From: Mansonella perstans
Taxonomy: Eukaryota > Nematoda > Chromadorea > Rhabditida > Onchocercidae
DNA: 64,000 nucleotides
Direction: 5' to 3'
Assembly: GCA_037074765.1 (NCBI GenBank)
Contig: JBAMDO010000062.1
Coordinates: forward strand, 127,501-191,500
The position numbers and the translations under genes were made by a program. The notes beneath the pieces are model-generated. The model saw only the letters and a list, made by a program, of their open reading frames with translations, did not search any database and was not told the origin of the DNA. Every line of letters starts with the position of its first letter. Within the stretch, counting starts at the first letter, position 1. This document shows positions 11,201 through 23,894 of the stretch, piece by piece.

Positions 11201-12640
11201 ACGTAATCGCATAATGAAAGAGTTATTTTTAACTCTATCGAGAAATTTCAACTGTTAAATTTGATTTATAGGTAAAATTTTTGATAGTAACAAGAACGGC
11301 ATTTTTATAAGAAAATGAATATACACCTCCTCAACAGTAACCCTTGGTAAGCGTTGTATCTTATCATTTGTCACACTACAGTGACTATTTTGTTGCCGTT
11401 TGGATAAACCCATTTGTCCAAATATGTATAAGCGATGACTGCGTAATTTACGAAATATTTTTACATATAAATAAACGACAGTAGCACCAGGAATGAAAAA
11501 TGATAGCAAAGATGATAAAACCTGAAAAGATATTTGAAAATTTATGGGACAAAAGCAAAAAAAAAAATGTAATTTAATGAATAGCTATAAAATATAAATT
11601 TATATGATTATAAACAAAAGTTTATTAACAATTGATATGTATTGACAAAGAAATATCTTTAAGTATGAAGTCAATTGGAAGTGTAAAATAAAAAAAGCTA
11701 CCAGATACTGTGGATTTTTGGTCCAGCAAAAACCATCTTCATCCAATGATTTTTCCATGAAAAGTGTACTACTAACAGCAAATGAAACAACCCATATCAT
11801 GATAATGTATGCGAATGTACCGGTAGCTACCGAATGTCGTTGATATTCCGTCGGGAACATTATTGCAAAGTACCTACAGTCAAACGAACATTCTTACTCT
11901 TAATTTTGAATTCCTTTCAAAGTGAAGAAGCAGAGAGAAAAAAAAAAGGAAGCAAGAAGAAGAGTAGAAAGAGTAAATTCTGGATTATGAGACTGTTCTG
12001 TAGTTCAAAAATAATGCAGGATGAAATTAATCTGTTGATAGATGCTATGTTTAAAATTATTGGTGTTCACCTATCTAAACTTATAGCAGTAAGATGAATA
12101 ATACTAGCGGTTGTTGAAAAAACTCCAGTCACCAAATGAAATTGACACCATCGATCACCCAAATCCCAATGAGTTTCGTTCACCTAAAATAATAAAATAA
12201 AGCAATGATTTGGAAATGGCTAAAATTGAAAATAATAACATCCAATAATCAAATAAATTTATTTTAAAATTTTTCAAAAAGATAAATTACCAATGTGAAA
12301 GTTACAGAATTTCATAACTCTGCTAACAAAAAATGGAAAGAATTCAGATTCAATTTTTTGTAATTTAATTTTTCATTTTCTCTCCTATTTTGCAAACTTC
12401 TCATAGAATTTTCGATTGTAAGAATTCGAATTTCAGTCATACTGTTGTATAGAGTGATAGTGGCATAACAACGATTCCAACGAGAAGATCGGAAATTGCC
12501 AAACTTGCAATAAATTTATTCGTTGCCAATCGCCGTAAATCACGATCAATGAGTACAGCAATAAAGACTACCAAATTACCAAAAATAACCATTAAGATAA
12601 GCAATATCAATATCAGGAATCCGGAATGCCACACAAGCAT
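8240..12640 (-). CDS. Aminergic-type class A GPCR with long ICL3, lacking Asp3.32
   Basis: Thirteen phase-consistent exons give 635 residues: 12443-12640, 12071-12183, 11702-11873, 11327-11521, 11019-11149, 10348-10481, 9993-10158, 9677-9797, 9458-9558, 9154-9243, 8917-9073, 8661-8748, 8240-8481. Visible rhodopsin-family landmarks are TM1 GNLVVF, TM2 [10 protein letters not shown], the TM3 Cys and LDRYFAIM, TM4 Trp, ECL2 Cys (GFCWTK), TM5 SFFIPG, TM6 ICWIPYF and TM7 [14 protein letters not shown], followed by NFRRT and a CYLC possible palmitoylation site. Trp7.40 and Tyr7.43 fit the biogenic-amine subfamily. ICL3 spans about residues 205-550, is Ser/Thr-rich, and is split across about eight introns. 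Aligning from the TM3 Cys, the amine-binding Asp position is Gly ([10 protein letters not shown]), so ligand and coupling cannot be inferred. The N-terminus before TM1 is only about 7 residues. I cannot name an ortholog. Confidence 0.85.
9908..9955. repeat. Perfect 13-bp inverted repeat in a receptor intron
   Basis: ATTATTGATCAAC at 9908-9920 pairs with GTTGATCAATAAT at 9943-9955. The 22-base loop is a T-run followed by an A-run that can extend the stem. It lies in the intron between 9993 and 9797 of the receptor gene. Confidence 0.7.
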
Positions 12641-15600
12641 TACCAATGATATTAATTATGCTTGCAGATACAGACTTATTAAGAAATTTTTGTGAATTAT
12701 GGAAAATAATAAATGCCTAAAAAAATAACGATAAGAATTCATCATATAGTTCTATTTATTTTTTAGCAATTGTACGGTAAAATTAATAATATAAAACTTC
12801 CAGACAATAATAACCTTCTATATATTTGATCAAATTATCTTATTCTATAACTAAACTAATAGTTAGAATATTTCGATTCATAAATAAAAAATGTATTCGT
12901 CATACTACTGAAGCCAAGATTATCAACAACCATTTTAACCAATGACGATAACTGGATCTAAAGTGATCAACTTCCGTCTTGCTTCCCCTTTTGACCAATT
13001 TATTTTAAAATGCAGTAGTTTTGAAATCCCCCTGGAATTACGAAAATAGGGTTGATGGTAGTAGCAGCACTTAAGAAATCTTATATTAATCATAAAAATG
13101 TTGGTAGAGCAATAAAAAAGAAAACTTTAACTTCAAGATTTTAAAATCCATCCTTATCAGTCGTAATCACTATTTTGCTTCTTATTTCAAATTTCTTCTC
13201 TTGTATCCTATTGAAAAAATAAATTGTTCCGGGAGTTAATAATTAATTAATTAACCATATTTGAAATATTATCTGTTATCAGGTATGCTGAAAAATTATA
13301 TGATAAAGTATATGAAAGATATTGCATATATACATCTGCTAGAAAAAAATGCTGGAAAATAAAACGAAACGGATTTCAGAAAAATTAATTAAAATATGCA
13401 AAAACGGAATTAAAAGGCTGTTGTTTAGAGAAAAATACTTTTATGAATTCACAAATTTGTTGAGTAGCTAAAATAATAAACATAGCTGTCGATTCTCGGG
13501 GCAATTTAATGAACAATTTAAAAGCTTTTAATTAAATTCAAAGATATTATTAAAACGATAACAAAATATACGATTTAGTTTAGTTTATGAATGAACAGAA
13601 TAATATCTCTACTACTTGTCTCTTTCTCTTGCACCTATTCAAATAATCTTCTGGATTGTAAAATTAACATTGAATTGAAAATATATTTTCAAGTAATTTG
13701 AATACTTTAACAGAGATGACACAAACGAATTTGTGAAGATGGAAGCAATGAAAAACCTATGCAGATGGCTACTTCGGCAGAATGGCAAAGGAAGACGCAA
13801 AATGATTTATGGATTTTGGCCATTTAAATTTTCTCATTTATAAATTTAACTTTATTGTTTTTTCAAAAACATAAAATATAGTAAGTGATTCAACAGTTCA
13901 AGCAAAAATCTTTCTGAAATAATAAAACAAATAAATGAATCTAGGTTAACACCTTGAGAAAAGGCCTGAGAAATTTTCTCGACTAAAAAATTATTTCTTG
14001 AATATTATTTCATACTTTTAAATTCAATGAAATCAAATATTTCAACAAAAGCTTCTTCTTACCTTATTAGGCATTAATTTGTTTCAGCAAATGAAAAATA
14101 ATTTCCTACTAGGAATTTCTATATCTCTTTTTTTATCTCGTTAATTTTTTCTTGCATAAATTTTTTTAATTTGCAATTTAAAAGGCTAGCTTTTATCCTT
14201 GGTCTTTCATTAGATACTATTAAATTAAATAAAATACTGCGAATAGAGAATTTATCGATGCATATGCTATTTTCAGAAAGGATTGATTAATTAATTGATT
14301 TTATACCATCTTCAATTTTTCATTATCTCTTTTAATTAGCAAATAAATTAGATGTAAAAGAGAGATTTATTTTTGTTTATAACAAAATAATGGAAATAAT
14401 AAAATTAATTCCATTAGTAATTAATACAAAAAATCAATGAGCAGTATTAATAAATTGGAATAATTACCAATGCGAATACACCTAGCAGATGTTATTAAAA
14501 TTGCCGGACAAAATTCAATGCAATTCAAACTTCGTAAAGTTTCTTTCTTCATCACTTTTTCACTGGCATTTATAATGGATTACTTACAAGCGGAGAAGAA
14601 GAAAAAAGATGACGTAAAAGCACTTCATTTATAATTCATAAAAATACAAATTCAACTAATTATTTTCGAATTTTTAATTTTTCTCTTCAATGCAAATATC
14701 TTAAAGTAACCGACTATAAAATTTTATACCTTCTAAAATGCTTATTAAATGCACATTATATTTGTAGTGATAAATTGATTAACACCAACAAGAATATTTT
14801 TTTTTTTTACAAAAATAACCTTCTGAATTCAAAAGTTACCCTTGTGGAACTTTTTATTGGTTAAAATTAAACTGCAATAAAAAAGTATATTAAATTATTT
14901 GTCACTATTGTATCTTTTAAAAAGAAATCTTAAATGAGTTTATAATTAGTTTGTGGTGATGATCTATAGATCAATTCAAAATTACACTTAGTTCATCAAG
15001 TTACTTTCGTATTGCATACTTCACTTTCTTTTTATAAATACGGCTAACTTAAGTAGAAAGCTTTTTGTCTTAATTCACTACATGCCACTTCAATTTATTT
15101 TTAAATTATTTGACAACGTTAGAAATAATTTATTAATACATTCATTTTTTGCTCACTGGTAAAAATTTTTGCATTTAGAATTTTAAACATTGATTTTACG
15201 TTCGATTTAAAATTATGATTTAAGATTGATTTGATTTTCTTTTCGCTCTATTCTTTGCTTGAAATGTTTTTTTTTTTTTTTTTTCTATAATATTAATTAA
15301 GCAATATAGTGAAATCTTAAATGAGAAGCATAAGATTGAAAAATTTGTGGATGACACATATATTTATTATAATTAAGATATTCTTAAGTGATAGGAAAAA
15401 AAAATTTTTAACTTTTCCAATTAGTTTTTTTCAATAAAATAATTTAATATGGAAAGATTTAAAAGGTGACAGTAAATAACAATATTGAGAACTTATAAAA
15501 TTTGAAATTGATAATTAACTGGTACTTGAAATGGAAAGGTCAAATTTTACTTAGAAATGATATCTTTGAACTTATTTCACTTAAAAAATTTACTGATAAT

Positions 15601-16671
15601 AATACTTTAGAGAAATATGATAATAATAATAATGTAATACGAGATATCATGTGATGGAAGAAAAATAACAATGCTCGAAAAAAATCATTAATTTATTTCA
15701 TACTAAGGCTTTAATAACTCATCATAAACTAATAAATTTTGTGCTAGCAATAAAATATCACTAACAATTGATCAAAGATTGCCATAATTTTGTGACTTAT
15801 TTATTTGATGTGCACAACTGAAGAGCTTATCCAGATATGAAGAGATACTGATATGTTCAGCTGAGGATATGAAGAGGAACTGATATGTTCAACTGATATG
15901 TTCACTTGACGATGTGTAGCAGATAAAGCGGATAATCATCAACATTAAACAAAACGGCCATGTGTTGAAAATTACTTTATTTTTTTAAAGTAATTTTCTT
16001 AAAGTAATGAAATTTTGAAATAAAGTCTTAAAGTTTTAGAAAGAAATTGAAACTATTTCCAGTAGCTTGAAGAAATGAGCATAATGTAAAGTATAATTAT
16101 GTGAATAGAATGGAAAAATTGAAAAATGGTAAAAAATGAAATATATTTATAAATAAATATTTGAGTTTTAGCAAACATTAGTGTTTAATTTTGATTAGAA
16201 TAAAAAATTTTTTTTTTTGGAAAAAATTTGACATCGATTGCAATTGTTAAAAGAATTTGTAATTAATGACGTAGTTTCAATTATTCCAATATTATTTGTA
16301 GTAAAAACAATGAGTTAATGGTAAATTAAGTGAAATTTAACAAAATTAAAAGCTAATGTTTGCTATAAATCAAATATTTCTTTAATTATTAATGAAAATG
16401 AATGTATTATTGGAGACAAATTTTTTCAAAATTTACCTCATTAATAAATTGTGAAATTATGAAGTAATAATAAAATTAATATTAAATTAAAATTTTACAT
16501 AGTCAATTAATTTAGACCAAAGTTCAGCTTGTTTGTTTTTTTTCCCTACCACAGGATTCTTTTACACTTAAATAAGCAATAGAATCTCTAATAATTTGTT
16601 GCTTTCTTCAAAATGAAAAAAAAAAATTCTGTTCGATTGCAATAAAATCTTTCAAGTTGCACTGATCTATT
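12641..16671. other. Intergenic upstream of the receptor; no firm gene
   Basis: AT-rich DNA that should contain the receptor promoter on the minus strand. A plus-strand 54-codon open frame at 14470-14634 and a 34-codon one at 13739-13843 are too short to support alone. A perfect 13-bp hairpin lies at 15967-15979 / 15986-15998 (GAAAATTACTTTA and its complement). Short direct repeats of GATATGTTCA occur near 15850-15905. Confidence 0.4.
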
Positions 16672-16712
<41 letters not shown>

Positions 16713-16740
16713 ATGTGTGTGTGTTTGTGTGTATATGTGT
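16672..16740. repeat. (TG)n microsatellite
   Basis: An uninterrupted GT run of about 38 bases is followed by degenerate GT/GTAT units. The alternating purine-pyrimidine tract is a likely polymorphic marker. No gene is associated. Confidence 0.95.
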
Positions 16741-19700
16741 TTATATGTAATAAACTTTTTTGAACAATGAATTGAGAGAGAAATTAATTCTTTCTTCTTC
16801 TTCTTCTCTCACTATTTTTTTTAAGCTTTCTTTCCATTAGCAATATTGGAAATGTTAGGAATGATTAATTTCGGATACTGCAAAATTTCAATGAAACAAA
16901 AACCAAAATGTGTAAAAGAAATTTGATGCTAAATAGTATCAATTCCACTTTGTTTTTTCTTTTCTTTTTTTTTTTTTTACTCTATTGAAATAAAATTGAG
17001 TTTTTCCATAGAAAGTACAAATCAATTTCGCACGACAAATTGTTAAATTGCTCAAAATGAAAAAAGAACTTACATTTTAGTTTGAATCATTAAAACACTA
17101 ACAATTTCATCGCTTCTAAAATTCATTCACTTCTTTCTTTCCCATCCAAAATTCATCAATTTATTCATTTTTAAATTATGGCAAAAACTAAAGTTAAGTT
17201 AAATGCACGAAATTACACAGAAAACGTAATTCAAATGAATAAGGATGTTATCAGTGTTATTTGCCGTGTATAACTTATCGTATCCGAATGTTAGATCTAT
17301 TCAATAATTTAATTATTACTTATCTAATCAATGATTCAATTTTTTCTCTAATTAAAACACAGGATAAATCAGCAATTTTGTAGTGTTTGGCAACCTAGAA
17401 AATGAAATATTTGCTGTAATTTCAAAATAAACAATTATAAATGTAAAAAAAAGAATTTTAATTAAAATTTGTCAAAAAAGCTTTACAAGTACTATTGGCA
17501 TTTTAGCAAAAAAAATTTTTCTTCATTCCTAGTTAGAATTTACAATTAACTAATCGTGAGAAAAAAAATTTTTTTTTTTTTTTTTACTTTGCTTTGCTAA
17601 GCATTAATATTTCATCTAATGAAATGAAGCGAGTGAAAGAAATTTTTTTGATAGCAAAATGAAAAATTTAATTTAATCGAAACGTAGCAATGTCAAATGT
17701 TGATGCAATATCTTGTCTTTTTAGATCAAATTTTTTCAAAATCTTTTTCAATATTGCCATTGCATTGAAATTTGATTCATAAATGGAAAGAAAGTTCTTC
17801 CAGTAAAATGAAGCAAAATAAGTTAAGGATTTTCTCTAGTGTCTTTTCTGATTTATTTATTCGTTACATTTCTTTTTCATTTTTATTTCCAACGAAATTT
17901 TACTTCTCTTTTGTATTAGATTATTTTTTTTTCTTTTCTGGAGGAAAAAAATTATGGAAAATTAAAAGGAAAAAGCAATAAAAGATTTATAGTAAGCATG
18001 AATATAGTAAGCTTTAATCTATGCTCTTACTAATCAATATAAATGATTACTTTGACGGAAGCAAGAAAAAAACGAAATATATTTCTTGTAGAAACAAAAA
18101 AAGGCCTGAAAAATTAAGTACTAGGCATTTTATAATTAGACAAAATTTGTTGTGTTATTCTAAGTGATGAATTTGTGGTGATAATTCTTAGTACTTTTTT
18201 TATCAGTTAAACATTGAATAATAATATTATCAGTTCTTCAAAAAAAATTTTATCCATTCATTATTTAACAATTACGTTCGATTTTTTATATTTAATGTAA
18301 AAATCGAAAAAGAAAAAACTAAATGGAATAGAAGTAATGAAGAACTTAAACGAAACTCAAATGAACACTAAATATTTAATGATAAATATGCAGAAAATGA
18401 ATTAATAATATATTGTCAACATATGCTAACACTTATCACTCTATTTTTTTGACATGAAATGAACAAATATTCTTTGTGAGTTTGATAAATTATAATTGAA
18501 AATATTTAAATAAATATTTTTTTCCTTTTTGAATTAACGCCTAATGCTTATTTCAGGATATTCTGTACCAATTTTAAAATCCACTTATAATCTTAAAAAT
18601 TATCTGTGAATAATTTAATTTAATTATTCTTCATTTTCATTTATTAATGAATGGCAGTTGCTCGAAATGTATGGACCGTTACAACTGAAATAGATGAAAA
18701 AAAAAGCCTCAGAAGCTTGTTACTATATATATTATGGAAAAGAACAGATAATCATAATTGGATGCACTACGATATTCAATAATTGCAATGCTAGAAGAAT
18801 GAATAATTTCAACATTTAATTTGCATAATGACTGAATTTTTCTTTCCAGTAATTATCAAAAAGCGCCAAATTTTCAAAGAATTCTGGAGCTTTCGCTTGT
18901 GTTTTTTTTTTTTTTTTTTTTTTTTTTTGGAATTTTGAACAGGACTCTGAGATTTAATTATGCTTGAAAGGCTTGAAAATAATTTCAAATAGCTCTTCTG
19001 AGATTTCAATTGAATGTACAACACTCTTTTTTTCATTCAATGATAAAGCAAAAAAAGCATGGAATGAAAGTAAAATTCATTTCAAATGAACAGTCTGAGA
19101 CATAAATAAGAAATTTAGAATACTAATATTTCGTTGATAAATCATAAAATATTTCTATCAAAAGTTTAATTTTTATTTTGAAAAAAATAAAATTGATTCG
19201 TCAGTAGTCCTAAAATGATAGCAACAGCCTTAGTAGTATATTTAATAAGACTTTTTAAAATAGTATGAAAAATGATAGCGAAATTTTTTCCCTGAAAAAT
19301 TTGAAAAATGTTTGCTTACGAAAGATCGCTTAGCACATTTTAGTGCTTTTTCTTGCTTTGCTCATGGCATGGAAAAGAAGTTCGGGAAGTTTCACAGCGG
19401 ATGCTATTTATCAAAATTTAGCACTGAATGGAAAATTTGTAAATCTTAGCAGTAAAACTTGTGATCTCCACAACTGATTGATTCAAGTTTTGCGCATAAA
19501 TTTGCTCGATTTTTTCATTTAAAAAATAAAGAAAATATTTTTTTGGACTAAATTTCATTTCTTTAAAATTATTTTAAATTTTTTGAAAAATGATCAAATG
19601 ATTGGCAACAATGCATTAATCCTAAGCAAATATATTTTTGGAGTAATAAAAGTGAGCACTTGATGACTGTTTATCAGAAATGCACAGTTACTTTGAAATA

Positions 19701-20157
19701 AAATATTTAATTGGTGAAGATCAAGTCTTGATTTTGCGATTTTTTTCTTAAATTTCGATAAATAATTAACGCTTTAATTACTGTTGTGAAACTCTTTCCA
19801 ATGTTTTAATTGCTTCTGAAAGAAAATAAAAAAGTTATTTTTCGTTATTTTTGTGCAAAATACTTATATCCCGTAGTGAACTTTTGCCTTTGAAAAGCAA
19901 AATTTTATTTGTTTTTTTCTACATGAAGTTCGAAAAATGAATTTGATGTAAAGATAACTAAGTAAAATACTTGAATCTTACTATACAAATAAAGTTCACA
20001 CTGTGCGACGGGATTGCTAATATTTTCTTTAGAACAGCATGCAAAGAAGAGACATGCCAAATAAAAAAAGAATATTCACGTGAGAGAAAAAGTGACGTTT
20101 CCACGTGATTACATAAAAAAGCATTCAAAAGAACTGATTGCATTTAAAGAAAGCACC
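16741..20157. other. Intergenic, homopolymer-rich; one weak exon candidate
   Basis: Long T runs occur at about 17571-17586, 16966-16978 and 18901-18928. The frames at 17772-17981 (+) and 18809-19036 (-) are low-complexity Phe- or Lys-rich translations. An open stretch at 19334-19477 (+) starts after a TAG acceptor and has a hydrophobic leader-like segment (LVLFLALLMAW). It is discussed as a finding and not called as a gene. Confidence 0.4.
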
Positions 20158-20158
20158 T

Positions 20159-20206
20159 CGTATGTGATAAAGACGTATGTGATAAAGTGGCGTATGTGAT
20201 AAAGAC
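20159..20206. repeat. Three tandem copies of CGTATGTGATAAAG(A/TGG)
   Basis: Copies begin near 20159, 20174 and 20191 and differ only by a 2-3 base spacer. This is a short minisatellite-like array without coding potential. Confidence 0.8.
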
Positions 20207-21139
20207 TTGCTAACTAATATTTGAAAGCTGGATCAATAAAATAAATAGTGAATAAATTTTAATGTGTTTTCCTGTTATGCGCTATAAAAATCGTGCAATT
20301 GGCTAAGCTGCAGTATGGTCTAAGCATTCCAGATAATAATAGTTTAGAAAAAAGAAAAGAAAAAAAGAGCCTAAAATCCATATTAGTACATTTATTTTTT
20401 TAATATAATTTCAAATTTTTTTAAAATTTTGAATTTTTTTTGTGGTTTGACTTTTGCTAATGTCATGCTAGAAGATCACAAATTATTTAATGTTTGTGAA
20501 ATAAACTGATAGATGAAATAAAAGAATCGAAAATGAAGGAATGTAAAATGCAAAACTATTTCTTATCTCATCATAAAATTGCGTCAGAAATTTCAAATAA
20601 GGTAATTTGTTGTCAGATTTTCAATAAATAAGTAAGAAACATGAAGTTTTGGGAGTAAACAGATGAGCAGAAAGTAAAAATAACAAAACAAGGCAAATGA
20701 GAGAAGCGAAAGAAATTACTAGATAAATTAGAATAAGCCAGTATTCCGAGCCTACAAATATGGCCGTATGTAATTATAATGAAGCCTTATGGCTTTGCTA
20801 CGCAAATAGATACGAAATTTTTTTTTTAAATTAAAGGAAAGAAAAAAAATGGTGTGATGCTTGGAGGGAGTTAGCTTCGTTCATTCAAGTTTGTTTTGCT
20901 TTGCTAATCAAACTTCCAATGTTTTTTGCCGAAGATTTTTAAGATGAAAATGACAATCAACTTTTTTTTTTTTTTTTTGTATCTTCGTTGTTCCTTCTTT
21001 TAACTTCCGTGTTTTCGTTTTTTTTGTTAAATTGAGTTTGCTAAAACATTTATGAAGAGATATTTGTATTAAATCCGAACTATTTCCATTTGCGAAGTTT
21101 TATTGTTGATAAATTCATTTGTTTAAAAAAATTACGAAA

Positions 21140-21502
21140 AACTTTCATCCTCTCAATGAACTCCATTGTAGATCTGCAATGATGGCACTGTTGCTACGAG
21201 CAACTGAAACAAACTTTCAGTTTTCATTTTCAATTCAACGACCATTCATCAAACCTGCTAATATTCTTAGTCTTAACTAAATCAGTTTGCTGAACGTAAA
21301 TCATTGAATTTAATCTATTACAACAACTTGTACCGCTTTTTTTTCCCTTTTTTTTTTGTATTAAATATTTAATAAGAGATAAACACAACAGAACTGTTAT
21401 GGATGAAACAAGCATCATTAAGATAATGATCTGGATATTAACTGGAATATTAATTAGCAAATAACAAAATTTAACAGATAAATTACTTATTTTATAAATC
21501 AT
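21140..21502 (-). CDS. Candidate exon(s) of a small single-pass membrane protein
   Basis: The minus strand is open from 21502 to 21230. It encodes a long hydrophobic segment (IIILMMLVSSITVLLCLSLI) followed by a basic stop-transfer run (QKKKGKKS), CCNRLNSMIY and a polar tail, the order expected of a type I or III single-pass protein. Possible donors lie at GTTAAG after QQTDL and at GTTTGA after KNIS, and a TTTCAG acceptor at about 21209-21214 opens a short terminal exon. Intron phases do not settle the 3' structure. The plus strand is also open over 21110-21280, so strand choice is uncertain. I do not recognise the family. Confidence 0.25.
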
Positions 21503-21900
21503 TTATTTGGTTAATTAATCCAATCGATAATTTCATTTCCTCAATTTCAATTTCCCTAAAAAAATACGATGATATATTTTATATTTATTAATTGCTGTAC
21601 AAAATGAGAAGTTTGCAATCAATGCAATTTTAACAATTCTGTGAAATTTACTGTAAGATTGTAAGCGGAAAATTAAAATAATTAAAAAGGAAACGGAGGA
21701 AAAAAACTGTTTTTTTTTTCTCGTAATATTTGTAAATACAAAATTTGCATATAAATAAAGAATGGAATGAAAAAATTTATTAAATTGAAAATAAGTCTGG
21801 AGATTTCCTTTTCAATTTCTTTTTATCTCTTGTTCAACAAATTTATAATGACAGATATCCTGTTTTTTTTTTCATCACTCTATCCATATTCAATATTTAA

Positions 21901-22175
21901 CTTTACTAAAAGAAAGCTAAATGCAACACACACTTTCCATTCAATAGAAATAGAAATTAAATTAATCTTTCAATAGAGATTTAATAGAAATTAATCAAAT
22001 GTTCAGTAGAAATTAATAAACTTTACTAAAAGCAAGCTGAAATATAATGGATACTTGAAAGTGTAATGGAAATCTACTGAATCTACCCGTCTATTATTTA
22101 ATAGAAATCGAAATTAAATTAACTTTTTCAATAGAAATTTAATCAAAATTAACTTTATTAAAAGCAGATTGGAAT
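21901..22175. repeat. Imperfect tandem repeat, about 120-131 bp unit
   Basis: CTTTACTAAAAGAAAGCT at 21901 recurs with few changes at 22021, and again as CTTTATTAAAAGCAGATT at about 22153. Each is followed by AATAGAAAT..GAAATTAAATTAA-type sequence. This indicates two to three degenerate copies of one unit. Confidence 0.65.
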
Positions 22176-23894
22176 ACAAACACAGTGTATTATGTGACAG
22201 CATAAGGTACAAAGTAATGTGCTTGTAACGTTCCGAAAATATACTGCAATGTAATTTAGTTGAAAGTACTTTTAAATTCATCTACTGATGGATATCATCT
22301 TGTAAAATGATTCCGCTTTTTAAACAGTGAGATCTCATTAATACAGAAATGAACAAGAAATGACAAATCTAAACAACCATCTTATAAATGAAAGTTAAAC
22401 TTCATAAGAAGCTTGTTTACTTTTACTTTGTATAACTGATGCAGAAGTTTTTCTTTTTTTTTTATTTGAATAAAAATCAGTAATAATGTATTATGGCGAG
22501 ATGTCTTTGAAATAGAAATTTCACACGAATCCTTAATTAAATTTTTAAAATCAGCTTAAATTTATTTAGCCAGACTTTACAAACAAAATTATTTGAGTTA
22601 ATTTTAGAAATTCATTTAATTAATTGAAAATAGCTACCGTTCTAAACTTTAAACGATAAAAGAGAAGAATAAACTTATGCTATTCATTTTATTTTTCATT
22701 TTTTTTTTTTTTTAATTAATTCATTTTTTTTTCAGAATGTTCATTCCCAGCATTTCAGCACTTCCGTTTCCGAAGTATCACGCATTATTGAGAAAAAATT
22801 GAAAAAGATTTAAAGAAAAATGAAGGGAAATGACTTAAAAGAGCAGTTCCCGGATTTCCGTGAATAATCAGTCATTTATAACTATTAACTATTTAAGAAA
22901 TTCTAATCCAATTTTTTGAAATTACTATTTTTAATTCTTTTTTAATTTTTGTAAAAATTATAACTTACACAGAATCACCCCAACTATGAGCTCATTTTTT
23001 AACAAAAAAAAGTTTTCATAGGATAACTGCAGCAGCGTGTAATAATGACTGAGTATGACATAGTTTGGATTTTTCTTAAATGCCTATCCCGAATGCCATT
23101 TTAGGCCTATCTCGGGATTCATATATAAAGTGTGAACCAAGCATACGATGTTGAATATTAGTAGCAAAGATCCCCAACGCTTTTTTGTAAATAATATAAA
23201 CTATTAATTAAATTAAATGTGCACTTCATACAGTATTAATGAATATCCTTAATCGAAACAATCTCTACACAATATTTAAATAAGTTAATGAACGAACCCG
23301 ATGTATGTCGATATTGTCAGCTGTATGCTCTAAGTAATTATTGAAGTAATTTGAGCTAATAAAATCTATTGAATTGCTTGCCTATTGACGAAAACACATG
23401 AGTAATGTCCTACACAATTCTATTAACGGCGGAAAAAGTTAACGCAGAATTCATCCCATACCTGATAACCAATATATTGATTACCATATATGCCTCGTAA
23501 ATACTTAGACTGCTGCATAAAGAGTAGAATTCAGAACTCCGAAATTACCGAACAATAAAGTAACTCGAATCTCGATGCAAAATTAAACTTCCAATTCAAT
23601 TATAAATAAACTATCACCTTTGCAAAGTGATGTATTCCAATAAATTTATTTGACTTTCCACCAATAAAACAAAGTTTTGGGTAAAAAAATAACTAGGAAA
23701 ATAAAATATCATAGACATGAATTAGAATTAGTGAGCAAGCAAACAAAACATAGTAATTTCATAAAGAACTGGCGGTGGAAAATGATCTCTAAAAGGTATT
23801 ATTCCGGTGCAATCAAAACATTTTCTTTTTCACGCATATTAAAATCCATATCTACCTATCATGTACCGCATATGCGGACAAGAAATAGCAAAAA
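22176..23894. other. Intergenic 3' of EIF1AD; no gene seen
   Basis: Non-coding AT-rich DNA. The frame at 23677-23940 (+) starts at TTG, overlaps EIF1AD exon 4 in antisense and lacks a domain, so it is not a gene. Confidence 0.5.
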
